DNA of 64,000 nucleotides from Acinetobacter sp. YWS30-1 (GCF_033558715.1 NZ_CP114606.1:1-64000), one strand, 5' to 3'; positions 44,335 through 54,693 are shown, counted from the stretch's first letter. Translations and numbers: made by a program. The notes: generated by a model from the sequence alone, not told the origin.

Positions 44335-45509
44335 TAAGCAGACTCCTTAATTTTCTCAGCCTGCTTGTTCTCGTCAGGTGTGTAGTTGTTCGCCACAATC
44401 TCACCGAATGGACCAGTCAGGTTTGGCTGAGCCAGTTTTTGCTGAGTTTCAAGCGGAAGTAATGGGAATACCAGTTCCGCAAAACGGATCGATTCTTCCA
44501 GATGTGGGTAGCCTGAGAAAATGAAGGTATCAATACCTAGATCAGCATATTCCTGAATACGTGCAGCGACAGTTTCCGGATCGCCGACCAGTGCTGTGCC
44601 TGCACCACCACGAACCAGACCTACACCTGCCCACAGGTTTGGAGACACTTCGAGTTTGCTACGGTCGCCATTGTGCAGCTCAGCCATACGACGTTGGCCG
44701 ACAGAGTCCATTTGCTTGAATTTCGCTTGTGCAGCAGCAATAGTGGCATCATCTACATACTGGATGAGCTCGTCTGCTGCTCTCCATGCTTCTTCATTGG
44801 TTTCACGCACGATCACATGCAGACGGATACCGTAGCTCAGCTTGCGACCTTTCGCTTCCGCTTTGGCACGCACATTTTCAATTTTTTCTTTCACTGCTGC
44901 AGGCGGCTCACCCCAAGTCAGGTAAGTGTCGACCTGATCAGTGGCCAGTTCAACGGCTGCATCTGAAGAACCACCGAACCAGAGTGGTGGATATGGTTTT
45001 TGAACTGGTGGATAAAGCAGTTTGGCATCATCTACACTGAGACGTTCGCCATGGAAAGTGAAGCTTTCGCCGGTATGTGAACGGGTCAGAATTTCACGCC
45101 AGATTGTCGTATATTCAGCTGCAGTCTTGTAGCGTGTTGCATGATCTTCATAAACGCCGTCACCTTTTAGTTCTTGCTCATCACCACCCGTCACCAGGTT
45201 CAGCAATACACGGCCACCAGACAGACGGTCAAAGGTTGCAGCCATACGTGCAGTCAGGGCAGGCGTAGTAACACCTGGACGCAGCGCGACGAGGAATTTC
45301 AGTTTTTTAGTGGCATCAATCAGGCTGGCTGCGGTTAACCACGGATCTTCACATGAACGGCCAGTCGGGATTAACACGCCTTCATAACCAAGATTATCGA
45401 CCGCAACCGCAATCTGCTTCATGTAGGCATGATCGACCTGGCGTGCACCTTTGCTGGTACCTAAGTAGCGGCTGTCGCCATGTGTCGGGATAAACCAGAA
45501 AATTTTCAT
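44334..45509 (-). CDS. ssuD: FMNH2-dependent alkanesulfonate monooxygenase
   Basis: SsuD cleaves C1 to C10+ alkanesulfonates to aldehyde plus sulfite using FMNH2 and O2. 391 residues of the bacterial luciferase-like family; [17 protein letters not shown] at the start and [37 protein letters not shown] are typical. I chose the ATG at 45509, with AAGGATCAAAGAC in front; the longer frame adds 37 unrelated residues. No ssuE reductase is in the operon. Confidence 0.95.
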   Translation of the reverse strand: MKIFWFIPTHGDSRYLGTSKGARQVDHAYMKQIAVAVDNLGYEGVLIPTGRSCEDPWLTAASLIDATKKLKFLVALRPGVTTPALTARMAATFDRLSGGRVLLNLVTGGDEQELKGDGVYEDHATRYKTAAEYTTIWREILTRSHTGESFTFHGERLSVDDAKLLYPPVQKPYPPLWFGGSSDAAVELATDQVDTYLTWGEPPAAVKEKIENVRAKAEAKGRKLSYGIRLHVIVRETNEEAWRAADELIQYVDDATIAAAQAKFKQMDSVGQRRMAELHNGDRSKLEVSPNLWAGVGLVRGGAGTALVGDPETVAARIQEYADLGIDTFIFSGYPHLEESIRFAELVFPLLPLETQQKLAQPNLTGPFGEIVANNYTPDENKQAEKIKESA

Positions 45510-45525
45510 GTCTTTGATCCTTAGA

Positions 45526-46518
45526 TTATTTGCCTGCCCAAACGGCTTGCTGAATATTGATAGATTTCGGAATGATCTTGAGTTCGCTAAAACGGTTTGC
45601 GAGTTCCTGCTGATCGGCAATCACTTTCTTGGTAAGCGGTGCCGGACCAGACGGATTCGGACGACGCTGGATAAAGGTCTGGCTGACAATCGGTTTTAGA
45701 CCGGTACTTTGTGCAAAGATGCTTGCAGTTTCAGCCTTATGGCTTTGTACCCATTTATCCGCAACATTGATCTGCTTGATAATGCCTTTTAAGGCTTGTG
45801 GATGATTTTTGATTAAATTTTCTGAAGCCAGGTAAAAGGTATAATTTGGACTTAAGCCCTTGCCTGAAGATAAAACTCTGGCTTTATCTTCTACTTGAGC
45901 CGCAGCATAGTACGGATCCCAAATCGCCCAGGCATCAATCGCACCTTTCTGGAAAGCTGCACGCGCATCAGCAGGGCTTAGCCAGACCGGTTGGATATCA
46001 GTCCATTGCAGACCCGCTTTGCGTACTGCCTGTACCAGTAAATAATGTGAGCTTGAACCGCGGTGCACGCCAACACGTTTACCTTTGAGCTGGCTTAGCT
46101 TGGTAATTTTGGAATTGTGCTGGACCAAAATGGCAGAAGATAAAGGTTTTGCAGTTTCATAAGCAAAATAGTGCAATGGTTTATTGCCTGCCTGAGCGTA
46201 GACAGGAGGCGTATCTCCAGTTGCACCTACATCAATAGAACCTACCGCCAATGCTTCTAAAATTTGCGGTCCGCCTGGGAATTCATTCCAGCTGATTTTT
46301 GCATTTGGAAATTCCTTTTCCAACAGTTTTTGCTGCTGGGCAATGACCAGGTTCACAGAAGCTTTTTGATAGCCCACACGAAGCTGTTTAACAGAAGGAT
46401 CTACTGCCCAAGCGGCACTTGAACCCAACATCGCGCAAGCAACTAATGCAGCGTTCATTCCATGACTGGAGGTCTTGAACCATGTGATTGCTTTGTTGTG
46501 TAGCTGATGTTGAGTCAT
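45526..46518 (-). CDS. ssuA: Sulfonate ABC transporter substrate-binding protein
   Basis: Periplasmic binding protein, 330 residues, with a Tat/Sec-like signal (cleavage near SAAWA). SsuA family motifs: [56 protein letters not shown] and [14 protein letters not shown]. Lies 16 bp upstream of ssuD. One of two binding proteins in the operon. Confidence 0.92.
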   Translation of the reverse strand: MTQHQLHNKAITWFKTSSHGMNAALVACAMLGSSAAWAVDPSVKQLRVGYQKASVNLVIAQQQKLLEKEFPNAKISWNEFPGGPQILEALAVGSIDVGATGDTPPVYAQAGNKPLHYFAYETAKPLSSAILVQHNSKITKLSQLKGKRVGVHRGSSSHYLLVQAVRKAGLQWTDIQPVWLSPADARAAFQKGAIDAWAIWDPYYAAAQVEDKARVLSSGKGLSPNYTFYLASENLIKNHPQALKGIIKQINVADKWVQSHKAETASIFAQSTGLKPIVSQTFIQRRPNPSGPAPLTKKVIADQQELANRFSELKIIPKSINIQQAVWAGK

Positions 46519-46546
46519 GATTAAATCCCCTAAATTGTTCTTTGGT

Positions 46547-47506
46547 TTACTTCGCGATAATTGCAGATTGAATATTCAGTTTGGCTGGAATCAGTTGCTG
46601 GCCATAGAAGGCATCAGCCACCTGTTGTTGTTTTTGTGCCACTTCGGGAGTGAGTGGTTTTACCCCAAAGCCCATGCGTGAAATAGACGTTTTCAAGACA
46701 TCAAAGGCCAGGCCTGTCGGTTTTTCCAGAAGTTTGGCGGCTTCATCCTGATGAGCAGAGACCCACTCAGTGGTCAGGTTGAGTTCATTCACGACAGCTT
46801 CAATAATCTGTGGGTTGGCTTCAGCAAACTTGCGATCTGCCAGATAGAACTGATGATTACTGACGATGTTCTCACCCGTGGCGATGACACGGGCACCAAT
46901 CTGATGTTCTGCTGCAGCGAAGAACGGATCCCAGATCACCCAGGCATCGACAGCACCGCGTTCGAAAGCGGCACGGGCATCAGAAGGTGGCAGGTAAACC
47001 ACTTCGATATCGCTGAGTTTCAGATTATTGGCTTCAAGGACTTTGAGTAGTAAGTAATGAACATTTGAGCCTTTATTTAAGGCAACACGTTTGCCTTTCA
47101 GATCCTGAACTGACTGGATATTCGAATCTTTTTGTACGATTAGCGCTTCAGCTTTCGGTGCTTCAGGCTGATTGGCCACATAGACCAGATTTGAGTTCGC
47201 TGCTTGAGCAAAGATCGGTGGCGCTTCACCGGCTTCACCAAAAGATACGCTGCCGACATTCAAGCCTTCAAGCAACTGAGGACCAGCCGGGAATTCAACC
47301 CATTTCACATTCACGCCTTGTTCTTTTAATGACGTTTCTAAGGTGCCACGTTCTTTTAAGATCGGCAGTACGCCATATTTCTGGAAACCAATATTCAGGG
47401 TCACGGCTTCCTGTTTTTTGCCACAGCCAGAAAGCATCATCACGCCAGCCACCGCAGCACTAAGGACCGCAGTTTTTGTGAATAATTGAATGTGTGATTG
47501 GCGCAT
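46547..47506 (-). CDS. Second sulfonate/taurine substrate-binding lipoprotein
   Basis: A 319-residue paralogue of SsuA with a lipobox (LSGC, Cys28) so it is a membrane-anchored lipoprotein. It shares GFQKYGVLPILKERG, EFPAGPQLLEGLNVGSVSFGEAGEAPP, KGKRVALNKGSNVHYLL and DAWVIWDPFFAAAEH with SsuA but is clearly diverged. First gene of the operon; AGGAGTTCTGATTC gives a strong ribosome binding site. Two binding proteins probably widen the substrate range. Confidence 0.9.
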   Translation of the reverse strand: MRQSHIQLFTKTAVLSAAVAGVMMLSGCGKKQEAVTLNIGFQKYGVLPILKERGTLETSLKEQGVNVKWVEFPAGPQLLEGLNVGSVSFGEAGEAPPIFAQAANSNLVYVANQPEAPKAEALIVQKDSNIQSVQDLKGKRVALNKGSNVHYLLLKVLEANNLKLSDIEVVYLPPSDARAAFERGAVDAWVIWDPFFAAAEHQIGARVIATGENIVSNHQFYLADRKFAEANPQIIEAVVNELNLTTEWVSAHQDEAAKLLEKPTGLAFDVLKTSISRMGFGVKPLTPEVAQKQQQVADAFYGQQLIPAKLNIQSAIIAK

Positions 47507-47829
47507 GAATCAGAACTCCTGAAAATTTAGAAATGTGAAATGAAGAACTTAGGCATACGCTAAAGCTTTTTACTTTTCTAAAAAAATAACTATTCAGGAA
47601 TTTCTAATGAAGAAAAAAGATAAATAAAAAAGTGCAAAACTTATGCAGGAAAGTGATTTACACATTAATTTAGGAAGAAAGAATTATTTATATAAGACAA
47701 TGAAATATAAAATTATTTATTCTAAATAAAGTGGCCAGATATGCTTATTAGAAAATCAGCAATAGGATTTTTATGCTGAATACAGGTTTTATGAATATCG
47801 TTATCTAAAATAGAGATATGAGAGCGAAT
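47507..47829 (-). other. Promoter region of the ssu operon
   Basis: About 320 bp of AT-rich DNA upstream of the operon. Regulation by the LysR proteins CysB/Cbl would be expected; I cannot point to a certain binding site. No gene is visible. Confidence 0.4.
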
Positions 47830-47857
47830 AAAAAGTCACTTTAAAGTGACTTTTTAC
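47830..47857. terminator. Terminator of argA
   Basis: AAAAAGTCACTTT-AAAGTGACTTTTT, perfect palindrome overlapping the argA stop area. Confidence 0.85.
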
Positions 47858-49196
47858 AGACAATTGAATTGCGCTGATAATTATAAAAAGCCTGTCGGGC
47901 ATCAGGCAAATCATCTACTGATGCCGGTTCAAAACCCTGTTCCAGAAACCAGTGTGCAGTACGGGTCGTTAAAATAAACAGTTGCTGAATACCCAGACTT
48001 TTGGCCTTATCTTCCAGATAATGCAGGATCTGGCTACCGCGGTTGGATTGACGGTAACTTGGATCTACTGCAACGCAGGCGATTTCTGCGGAACGCAGTT
48101 CATTGCCCGTAGTCGGAATCGGATACAGGGCAGCACAGGCCAGAATCATGCCGTCACGCTCAATTACCGCGAACTGGTCGATTTCATTTTCCAGACGTTC
48201 CCGCGAACGGTAAACCAGAATACCTTCTTCTTCTAAGGGGCGGAGCAAACGGATCAGGCCACCGACATCCTGAATATCGGCCATACGCACTTCTTCATAA
48301 TGCGCATCGGTGATCATGGTGCCGGAACCATCCCGGGTGAACAGTTCTTCCAGCAAGGCGCCGTCATAGGTATACGAAATCAGATGAACACGATTGACGC
48401 CATTTTGGGAAGCTTCCTGAGCGGCCTTGAGCTGGAGCCGAATTTCAATATCCTGTTCATCAGAAAGAATATAGTCATCCAGTTGCTGTGGGGTTACTTC
48501 CCGTTTTAACTGGCCCTTACTGTCGAGCAGACCATGCTGTCGACCCAAGATAATCAGTTTATCTGCTTTGAGGCGGGTCGCAGTTTTGGTTGCAACTTCT
48601 TCAGCTAGAAGGTTAAAAACTTCGCCTGTCGTTGAATAGCCGGTCGGACCGAGAATCACAATATTATGATTATCCAGATGACGTTGAATCGCATCAGTAT
48701 CAATCGCCCGAACTTCACCAGTTAACTGAAAATCAACCCCGTCACGGATACCATAAGGTTTGGCTGTTACAAAATTTCCTGAAACGGCATCGATGCGCGC
48801 ACCATACATGGGTGAGTTGGCCAGCCCCATCGATAATAGCGCCTCAATCTGTAAACGGATCGATCCTACTGCATTCAGTACACAGCTTAAGGATTCACGA
48901 GTTGTGACCCGACGCTGCTGATGGAAAGGGGTCTCGAAGCCACTCGCAGCCAGATTCTGGTTAATCTGCGGACGCGCGCCGTGCACCAGAATCAGCCGGA
49001 TTCCTAAAGAATTGAGCAGGGCAATATCATGAATGATGTGCTGAAAGTTGTCATGCAATACCGCTTCACCATCAAACATGATCACAAAGGTTTTATTGCG
49101 ATGAGCATTGATATAAGGCGCAGAATGGCGAAACCAGTGCACATATTGCAAGGTATTGCTCGGTGAGGTTTCTGCTGCAGTCATAGCTGTGCCCAT
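47841..49196 (-). CDS. argA: N-acetylglutamate synthase
   Basis: ArgA acetylates glutamate, the first step of arginine synthesis, usually with feedback inhibition by arginine. 451 residues: N-terminal amino-acid kinase-like domain (VIMFDGEAVLHD, LVHGARPQI, ILGPTGYSTTGEVFNL) and a C-terminal GNAT domain (EIACVAVDPSYRQSNRGSQIL, LFILTTRTAHWF). Start uncertain: ATG at 49196 or four codons later at 49184. Confidence 0.95.
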   Translation of the reverse strand: MGTAMTAAETSPSNTLQYVHWFRHSAPYINAHRNKTFVIMFDGEAVLHDNFQHIIHDIALLNSLGIRLILVHGARPQINQNLAASGFETPFHQQRRVTTRESLSCVLNAVGSIRLQIEALLSMGLANSPMYGARIDAVSGNFVTAKPYGIRDGVDFQLTGEVRAIDTDAIQRHLDNHNIVILGPTGYSTTGEVFNLLAEEVATKTATRLKADKLIILGRQHGLLDSKGQLKREVTPQQLDDYILSDEQDIEIRLQLKAAQEASQNGVNRVHLISYTYDGALLEELFTRDGSGTMITDAHYEEVRMADIQDVGGLIRLLRPLEEEGILVYRSRERLENEIDQFAVIERDGMILACAALYPIPTTGNELRSAEIACVAVDPSYRQSNRGSQILHYLEDKAKSLGIQQLFILTTRTAHWFLEQGFEPASVDDLPDARQAFYNYQRNSIVCKKSL

Positions 49197-49257
49197 TTCA
49201 ATATTTAAAGATCTAGCTTTGATTCTAATGAAAAAATACTGAAGTGGAAGTACAGAT

Positions 49258-49290
49258 ATAAAAAAACACCTGAAGCGAGCTTCAGGTGTC
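49258..49290 (-). terminator. Terminator of RcnB-like gene 1
   Basis: ACACCTGAAGC-GA-GCTTCAGGTGT followed on the minus strand by a T-run. Confidence 0.85.
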
Positions 49291-49316
49291 TGCTAGAAGG
49301 GCAGAAAAGAGAATGA

Positions 49317-49679
49317 TTAGTTGATGATTCGAACAATCTTGTCGTTACGATCGTTGACTAGTACATAGTCACCATTGATTTTGTACCATTGCTGGTTTTT
49401 ACCTGCTTTCGGCAGACGGCGTGCTTCATGGCCACTGACTTCAAAGCGACGGTTGTCATACTGGTTTGGCAGTTTTTGACCTACGCGCCAGTCACGGCTT
49501 GGGTTAACCCCACGGTTGTTATAACGACGGTCATCCCATTTTTTCGCATCTTTATGATTCCAGTGCGGTGCTGATTTATGCGGTGCATAACGTGGATCAT
49601 GATGCTGCGGTGCTGCCATTGCAGAAGTAGCAACCAGCGCACTAAGAGATAAGGCAATTGTAGTTAAAACTTTTTTCAT
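49317..49679 (-). CDS. RcnB-like periplasmic protein 1
   Basis: A 120-residue exported protein with signal peptide ending SAMA and the RcnB/YohN C-terminal signature PKAGKNQQWYKINGDYVLVNDRNDKIVRIIN. RcnB in E. coli modulates nickel/cobalt efflux; here no rcnA is nearby, so the role is open. His-rich mature N terminus (HHDPRYAPHKSAPHWNHK). The ATG at 49679 has AGGTGAGAG in front. Confidence 0.85.
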   Translation of the reverse strand: MKKVLTTIALSLSALVATSAMAAPQHHDPRYAPHKSAPHWNHKDAKKWDDRRYNNRGVNPSRDWRVGQKLPNQYDNRRFEVSGHEARRLPKAGKNQQWYKINGDYVLVNDRNDKIVRIIN

Positions 49680-49860
49680 GGCTCTCACCTAAAAATCTGT
49701 ACATGTTTTCGATGAGATTAAATTAGCGAATAAGTAGATAGAAAGCGTGAGGTCAGTTTAGTGGAATTGTTAAATTCATGAAGGAATTTAGGAGATTAGC
49801 CACGATTAAAAGGAAAGCTCTAAAATAAGAAAAAGCCTAAAAAGGCTCATCCGAAAAATC

Positions 49861-49886
49861 AAAAAGCCCAAACGAGGTTGGGCTTT
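49861..49886 (-). terminator. Terminator of RcnB-like gene 2
   Basis: AAAGCCCAA-CGAGG-TTGGGCTTT, T-run on the minus strand. Confidence 0.8.
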
Positions 49887-49901
49887 GCATCAGGTTCTGA
49901 A

Positions 49902-50297
49902 TCAGTCTCCGATAATCCGGACAATACTGTTATTTTCAGAGTTCACCAGAATGTAGTCATTGTTGACTTTGTACCATTGCTGCTTACGGTCTGGTTTAGG
50001 CAGTTTATGGTCCTTATACTCGACCTTGTAGCCATTACTGCGATAATGCTGCGGCATGACATAGCCAGGCTGCCAGCGTAACTGTTGCAGACGTTTAACG
50101 CCACGTTCTTCACGCATACGACGTTTATCATACTGGTCTTGGTGATCGTCATGAAACTCACGCGATTTCTTGGCCTGATGATGACCCGGACCCCGTTCCA
50201 TACGCTGTTCATCATTGAAATGAGGGGCAGCGTTTGCAACATTTGCCAGCATGAATGCACTGCAGGACATCGCCAATGCTACCAGAACCTTTTTCAT
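49902..50297 (-). CDS. RcnB-like periplasmic protein 2
   Basis: A 131-residue paralogue of the preceding gene. Signal peptide ends NANA; the middle is rich in His, Arg, Asp and Lys; the end PKPDRKQQWYKVNNDYILVNSENNSIVRIIGD matches the RcnB signature. Separate transcript, as each copy has its own terminator. Ribosome binding site is GAGGGTTCAAC. Confidence 0.83.
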   Translation of the reverse strand: MKKVLVALAMSCSAFMLANVANAAPHFNDEQRMERGPGHHQAKKSREFHDDHQDQYDKRRMREERGVKRLQQLRWQPGYVMPQHYRSNGYKVEYKDHKLPKPDRKQQWYKVNNDYILVNSENNSIVRIIGD

Positions 50298-50350
50298 GTT
50301 GAACCCTCATTCAATTGTTCATTTTCTACAGTAACTAATGTACGGAAAAA

Positions 50351-50551
50351 TTGCAGAGAAACTGTGAAGAACTGGCTGAAGTTTTATATCAATTACAGAG
50401 AAATTATGATTATGCCATGATTTTACATAAGCTTAGGATGCACTTCAGTCAGTTGGCCAGTTATGCCCAGCCCCATTGGCATTTCAGCAAAACCGGGATA
50501 AAGATGCAAGCGCAATGTCCTGAATTGTGTATCAAAACCGTCTCAAATTAG
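50351..50551 (+). CDS. Possible small protein
   Basis: A 66-codon frame starting at a TTG (MQRNCEELAEVLYQLQRNY...). It has plausible composition but no convincing ribosome binding site and no recognisable family. An internal ATG at residue 23 could give a 44-residue product. Low confidence. Confidence 0.22.
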   Translation: MQRNCEELAEVLYQLQRNYDYAMILHKLRMHFSQLASYAQPHWHFSKTGIKMQAQCPELCIKTVSN

Positions 50552-50603
50552 TGGAAAAATATTCTTTTTAAGCACCAGATCTTGATTCGGTCATTGCAAT
50601 TTT

Positions 50604-50759
50604 TCAATTCCACTGTTCCGTTAAACCCTGTAAGGACTGAATGGCTTCAGCCACAGACTCTGCCTCGACTGCATCTTCTAAAGCCAAAATCAGGGCAGTT
50701 GATAACTGCAAATTTTCAATACAACGAATAGTTTCAGTTTTACGTTTTTGGTCTGCCAT
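50604..50759 (-). CDS. Small hypothetical protein, 51 aa
   Basis: A 51-residue frame starting MADQKRKTETIRCIENLQ and ending GLTEQWN, with GAAGGAAAATTTA upstream of the ATG (good ribosome binding site). It is helical and acidic, with regular codon use. No family recognised. Confidence 0.6.
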   Translation of the reverse strand: MADQKRKTETIRCIENLQLSTALILALEDAVEAESVAEAIQSLQGLTEQWN

Positions 50760-50943
50760 TAAATTTTCCTTCGCTTTGATTTAACTTGAAAAGCATTATA
50801 AAAATTTTATATTAATTTGGAAAACCGAATAATTTTATATTATTGATTCATTAAAACGATTTATATCTTTTTTTTTAAAGAATTTAAGGATAAGAAAAGC
50901 GCACTATCCGTAAATGCGCTCTTTCGGGATCTAATGAACGATC

Positions 50944-51363
50944 TTAATAGGCATAGTTCAGATCAGTATAGTCACTTAGGGATTTCTGTACATGTGCCTG
51001 AATAAAAGTACGCACATCTTCTGCTGTCATTGCTTTGCCCTGATTGCTAATCACATGTTCAATTTCAGGCTGACCTTCGATCTTGATGCGATAGACAAAG
51101 TGTTTCGCCACCTGATAGCGATCGTCCAGTTTTTCGATACCGGTCACATAATGATAGGAATGTTCAAAATTCAGATCGGTATGGGAAAAGACAAACTGGT
51201 CAAACAGTTTCAGTTTTTGACCATTTTCGAGTGCCTGAATGTCATCGACAATGCTGGCATCAAACTTCATGCCGTATTTTTCAGAGATCGGCTGCTGATC
51301 GACCAGCAGAGAGACCATGCCATCTTCCAAAGTCGTCACGGTGATGTTGTTTAAGTCAGTCAT
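50944..51363 (-). CDS. Hypothetical protein
   Basis: A 139-residue soluble protein starting MTDLNNITVTTLEDGMV, without signal peptide. I do not recognise the family. The sequence is a mix of strands and helices, with a central FSHTDLNFEHSYHYVTGIEKLDDRY. Single gene between the small ORF and yciK. Confidence 0.72.
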   Translation of the reverse strand: MTDLNNITVTTLEDGMVSLLVDQQPISEKYGMKFDASIVDDIQALENGQKLKLFDQFVFSHTDLNFEHSYHYVTGIEKLDDRYQVAKHFVYRIKIEGQPEIEHVISNQGKAMTAEDVRTFIQAHVQKSLSDYTDLNYAY

Positions 51364-51540
51364 GTTGCACTCAAATAAAAATCTGTTGGCGCTAGTATAG
51401 GGGAATTTGCAGCGAACTGAATAAAGACAGTATTGCAGAGATAAGAAAGGTCTGGCTGATTCAGTCTGAAATCTGGATGAATTGGGCAGAAGAATAAGCC
51501 AGCTTTCAAATGGGTCTTATCTTTATAGAGTTTAAAAAAA

Positions 51541-51571
51541 ACAAAAAGCCAATGCGGACATTGGCTTTTAA
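51541..51571 (-). terminator. Terminator of the ubiG-gph-yciK operon
   Basis: AAAAGCCAATG-CGGA-CATTGGCTTTT with T-run on the minus strand. Confidence 0.88.
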
Positions 51572-51589
51572 ATAGGTGTCAATTAAAGA

Positions 51590-52336
51590 TTAGTCCTGCG
51601 CATCAATACTTTGACCGTTCATATGCAAGCTATCTTCACCCATCAGGTACAGATAGGCTGGCATGATGGAATCCGGTGTCGGTAAGGTTTTCGGATCTTC
51701 ATTCGGATAAGCCTTGGCACGCATTGCCGTACGTGTAGCGCCTGGATTGATACAGTTAAAACGGATATTCGAATTGACCCGTTCTTTGGCAAATAACTGG
51801 CTCACTGCTTCAATGGCAATTTTTGAAACTGAATAAGCGCCCCAGCATTCCAGGGCTTCACGACCTACGCCGGAACTGGCAAAGACCACAGAAGCATGTT
51901 TGGATTTTTCCAGCAGGGGTAACAGGGCTTGGGTAATCACAAAAGGCGCACGAAGGTTAACCGCCATGACATCATCCCAGACATTAACCGGATAATCTGC
52001 CAGTGACACTCGCTCGCCTAAAATACCGGCATTATGCAAAATCCCGTCCAGACGGCCAAACTGGCGATCGAGCGTGTCGAGCAATAATTCATAATCACGT
52101 TCAGAGGCGCTAGATAACTGCAATGGGAGAATGGCAGGTTGCGGCGCACCTAAGCTTTCAATCTCGTCATAAATGACTTCAAGCTTGTTTAAGGTACGCC
52201 CGTGCAGAACTACAGTTGCCCCATGCAGGGCATAGCTGATTGCTGCTGCACGACCAATGCCATCGCCCGCACCCGTGATCAGGATGATACGATCTTTTAA
52301 CAGATCGGGGCGAGGTTGATATTCTGAATACTTCAT
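51590..52336 (-). CDS. yciK: Short-chain dehydrogenase, YciK-like
   Basis: A 248-residue SDR oxidoreductase: cofactor loop ITGAGDGIGRAAA, NAG in LHNAGIL, catalytic Ser in VFASSGVG and YSVSK (Tyr-x3-Lys). Closest to E. coli YciK, substrate unknown. AGGAGGTAGATA before the ATG. Last gene of the ubiG-gph-yciK unit, 49 bp after gph. Confidence 0.9.
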   Translation of the reverse strand: MKYSEYQPRPDLLKDRIILITGAGDGIGRAAAISYALHGATVVLHGRTLNKLEVIYDEIESLGAPQPAILPLQLSSASERDYELLLDTLDRQFGRLDGILHNAGILGERVSLADYPVNVWDDVMAVNLRAPFVITQALLPLLEKSKHASVVFASSGVGREALECWGAYSVSKIAIEAVSQLFAKERVNSNIRFNCINPGATRTAMRAKAYPNEDPKTLPTPDSIMPAYLYLMGEDSLHMNGQSIDAQD

Positions 52337-52385
52337 TATCTACCTCCTCATTATTATTGTTAAGTGTCTTCAGTAGTTTCAGGAA

Positions 52386-53075
52386 TCAAGACAGGACACT
52401 TGGCTCGCTCAAGACCAGTTTTTGAATGTGCTGGTGTAACTCGTTCACTGTATTCACTATATAGTCGGCTTGCCAGGCTGTTAAGTCATCTTTGTATTGC
52501 AGTGGTAAATAACCGTATGCTGCCAGTATGGTATACATTTTGGCATTGCGGCCAGCATCAATATCCCGTGGATGGTCACCGACATAGATACAGTCTTCTG
52601 CAGCCAGCTGTAACTGCTGGGCAGCCAGATACATTGGCTCCGGATCTGGCTTGGTTCGAGTTACATCTTCCGGACAGACCAGTACGGCACAGCGCTCGGT
52701 CAGGTTTAAAGCTTTGAGTAAAGCTTCGCTCAACCAGCGCGGTTTATTGGTCACAATTCCCCAAGGGACATCATTTTCTTCTAATTCTTCAAGTAGAGGA
52801 TACATTCCGCTGAACAGGTCTGTATCTACAGCAATATCTGCGCCATACATATCCAGAAAACGCTGGCGATGATCCAAGAAAACCGGATCTTCCAGTTGTA
52901 GTTCCGGATAGACCAATTTGACCATAGCGCGGGCACCTTCTGAAACCTGGGTACGGATCAGATCAGCTTCAACCACTTCACGGCCGGCTTCGCGGCACAT
53001 ATGCTGGATAATCCGGATAAAGTCAGCCGCAGTATCAATTAAAGTACCATCTAGGTCGAATAGAACCGCCTTCAT
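52386..53075 (-). CDS. gph: Phosphoglycolate phosphatase-type HAD hydrolase
   Basis: A 229-residue HAD phosphatase: motif [15 protein letters not shown], motif II VTNKPRW, motif [11 protein letters not shown] and motif [13 protein letters not shown]. Position directly after ubiG is typical of the gph/MupP branch, so it could alternatively hydrolyse MurNAc-6-phosphate (MupP). Overlaps ubiG by 4 bp (ATGA). Confidence 0.9.
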   Translation of the reverse strand: MKAVLFDLDGTLIDTAADFIRIIQHMCREAGREVVEADLIRTQVSEGARAMVKLVYPELQLEDPVFLDHRQRFLDMYGADIAVDTDLFSGMYPLLEELEENDVPWGIVTNKPRWLSEALLKALNLTERCAVLVCPEDVTRTKPDPEPMYLAAQQLQLAAEDCIYVGDHPRDIDAGRNAKMYTILAAYGYLPLQYKDDLTAWQADYIVNTVNELHQHIQKLVLSEPSVLS

Positions 53076-53800
53076 TGGGCAGCCTCTTGCGCACTTTCTT
53101 TAACGGTATACACCATATAGTTCACGTCAACATTCGGTGCCAGCCAGTAACGCTTGGTCAGCGGGTTATAATGCAGGCCAGTCATATCTTTCAGTTTTAA
53201 ACCGGCATTACGGATGTCGTGCGCCAACTCAGAAGGCTTGATGAATTTGCTGTAATCATGTGTACCTTTGGCCAGCATACGCAGGATATATTCTGCACCA
53301 ATGATCGCGAACAGATAAGATTTTGGATTACGGTTAATGGTCGAGAAGAAGACATGACCACCTGGTTTGGCCAGTTTATAACAGGCCTGAATAATAGAGG
53401 CTGGATCAGGTACATGTTCCAGCATTTCCATACAGGTAACCACATCGTATTGACCGGCTTGCTCTTCTGCCAGCTGTTCTACCGGAATCTGACGGTATTC
53501 AATATTGCTAACATCTTCCTGCTCAGCATGGATGCGTGCCACATTCAGTGGCGCTTCGCCCATATCAATGCCCAGCACCTGAGCGCCACGGCGCGCCATG
53601 CTTTCTGACAGGATGCCCCCGCCACAGCCCACATCCAGCACTTTCTTGCCGCTCAAGCCACCAGCATGTTCATCAATCCAGTTGAGACGCAACGGATTGA
53701 TCATATGCAATGGGCGGAACTCGGAATGCTGATCCCACCATATAGCTGCAAATGCTTCAAACTTGGCAATTTCTTGTGGATCAACATTCAATTGCGACAT
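53072..53800 (-). CDS. ubiG: Ubiquinone 3-O-methyltransferase
   Basis: UbiG performs both O-methylations in ubiquinone synthesis. A 242-residue SAM methyltransferase: [20 protein letters not shown] at the start, [22 protein letters not shown] and [38 protein letters not shown]. First gene of the unit. Confidence 0.96.
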   Translation of the reverse strand: MSQLNVDPQEIAKFEAFAAIWWDQHSEFRPLHMINPLRLNWIDEHAGGLSGKKVLDVGCGGGILSESMARRGAQVLGIDMGEAPLNVARIHAEQEDVSNIEYRQIPVEQLAEEQAGQYDVVTCMEMLEHVPDPASIIQACYKLAKPGGHVFFSTINRNPKSYLFAIIGAEYILRMLAKGTHDYSKFIKPSELAHDIRNAGLKLKDMTGLHYNPLTKRYWLAPNVDVNYMVYTVKESAQEAAQ

Positions 53801-54026
53801 CGGTGTTACCTCAATCAGTCGTGATTATTTAAAATTTAAGTTCGCCCAGAGGCGGTATAAACAGATTTAACTTCTTGTAAATCAGTACACTTGTTTAGTG
53901 TAGCGATTCTGGAAAAAAAAGCGATAAAAGCTGTAAAAAAGTTCACAGAATAAAAACGAAACCGGCATAATTACTTTATAGTGAAGCCATAAATTAGACA
54001 TAATGATTTAGAGGACGATAATCCCA

Positions 54027-54644
54027 ATGAAAAAATTTATTTTAGGCACTGTAGCCGCATCTGTTTTGGCATTTTCTGGCAGTGCAATGGCCGCCAACTT
54101 TGTAGCAGGTCAAGACTATCAAGTCCTGGCGAATCCAGTAAAAGTTGAAAAGCCGGGGAAAATTGAAGTCCGTGAATTCTTCTGGTATGGCTGTGGTCAC
54201 TGCTATTCTCTTGAACCACACATGCAAAGCTGGTTAAAAAAATTGCCTAAAGATGTACGTTTTGTACGTACTCCAGCCGCGATGAATCCACTATGGGAAC
54301 AGGCAGCTCGTGCGTATTATGTGTCTGAAGCTCTAGGTGTTCGTCAAAAAGCGCATTTGCAGCTATTTCATGATATCCATGCGAAGAAACAGCCAATTCT
54401 GGAGCAGGCTCAATTGGCCAAGTTCTATACCCGTTATGGTATTTCTGAAGCGAAATTTAATACCACTTATAAATCATTCCCGATTTCTTCAAAAATCGCA
54501 CAGGCCAAAAATCTGGCTGCGACTTATCAGTTAAGCGGCGTACCAGCGGTAACCGTAAATGGTAAGTATGTAGTTCAGGGCGATGATGCCAAAGTGGTTC
54601 AAGTGGTGAATTATCTGGTTGAAAAAGAGCGTAAAGCTAAATAA
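54027..54644 (+). CDS. dsbA: Thiol:disulfide interchange protein DsbA
   Basis: DsbA donates disulfides to newly exported proteins. 205 residues, signal peptide ending SAMA, thioredoxin-like fold with the active site CGHC (in FFWYGCGHCYSLEP) and the cis-proline loop SGVPAVTVNGKY. Ribosome binding site GAGGAC 12 bp before the ATG. Terminator follows at 54665. Confidence 0.96.
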   Translation: MKKFILGTVAASVLAFSGSAMAANFVAGQDYQVLANPVKVEKPGKIEVREFFWYGCGHCYSLEPHMQSWLKKLPKDVRFVRTPAAMNPLWEQAARAYYVSEALGVRQKAHLQLFHDIHAKKQPILEQAQLAKFYTRYGISEAKFNTTYKSFPISSKIAQAKNLAATYQLSGVPAVTVNGKYVVQGDDAKVVQVVNYLVEKERKAK

Positions 54645-54664
54645 CACCAGATCTGCATGAATCT

Positions 54665-54693
54665 AAAAACCCGCAGCTGTATGCGGGTTTTTT
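54665..54693 (+). terminator. Terminator of dsbA
   Basis: AACCCGCA-GCTGTA-TGCGGGTT followed by T7. Confidence 0.9.
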
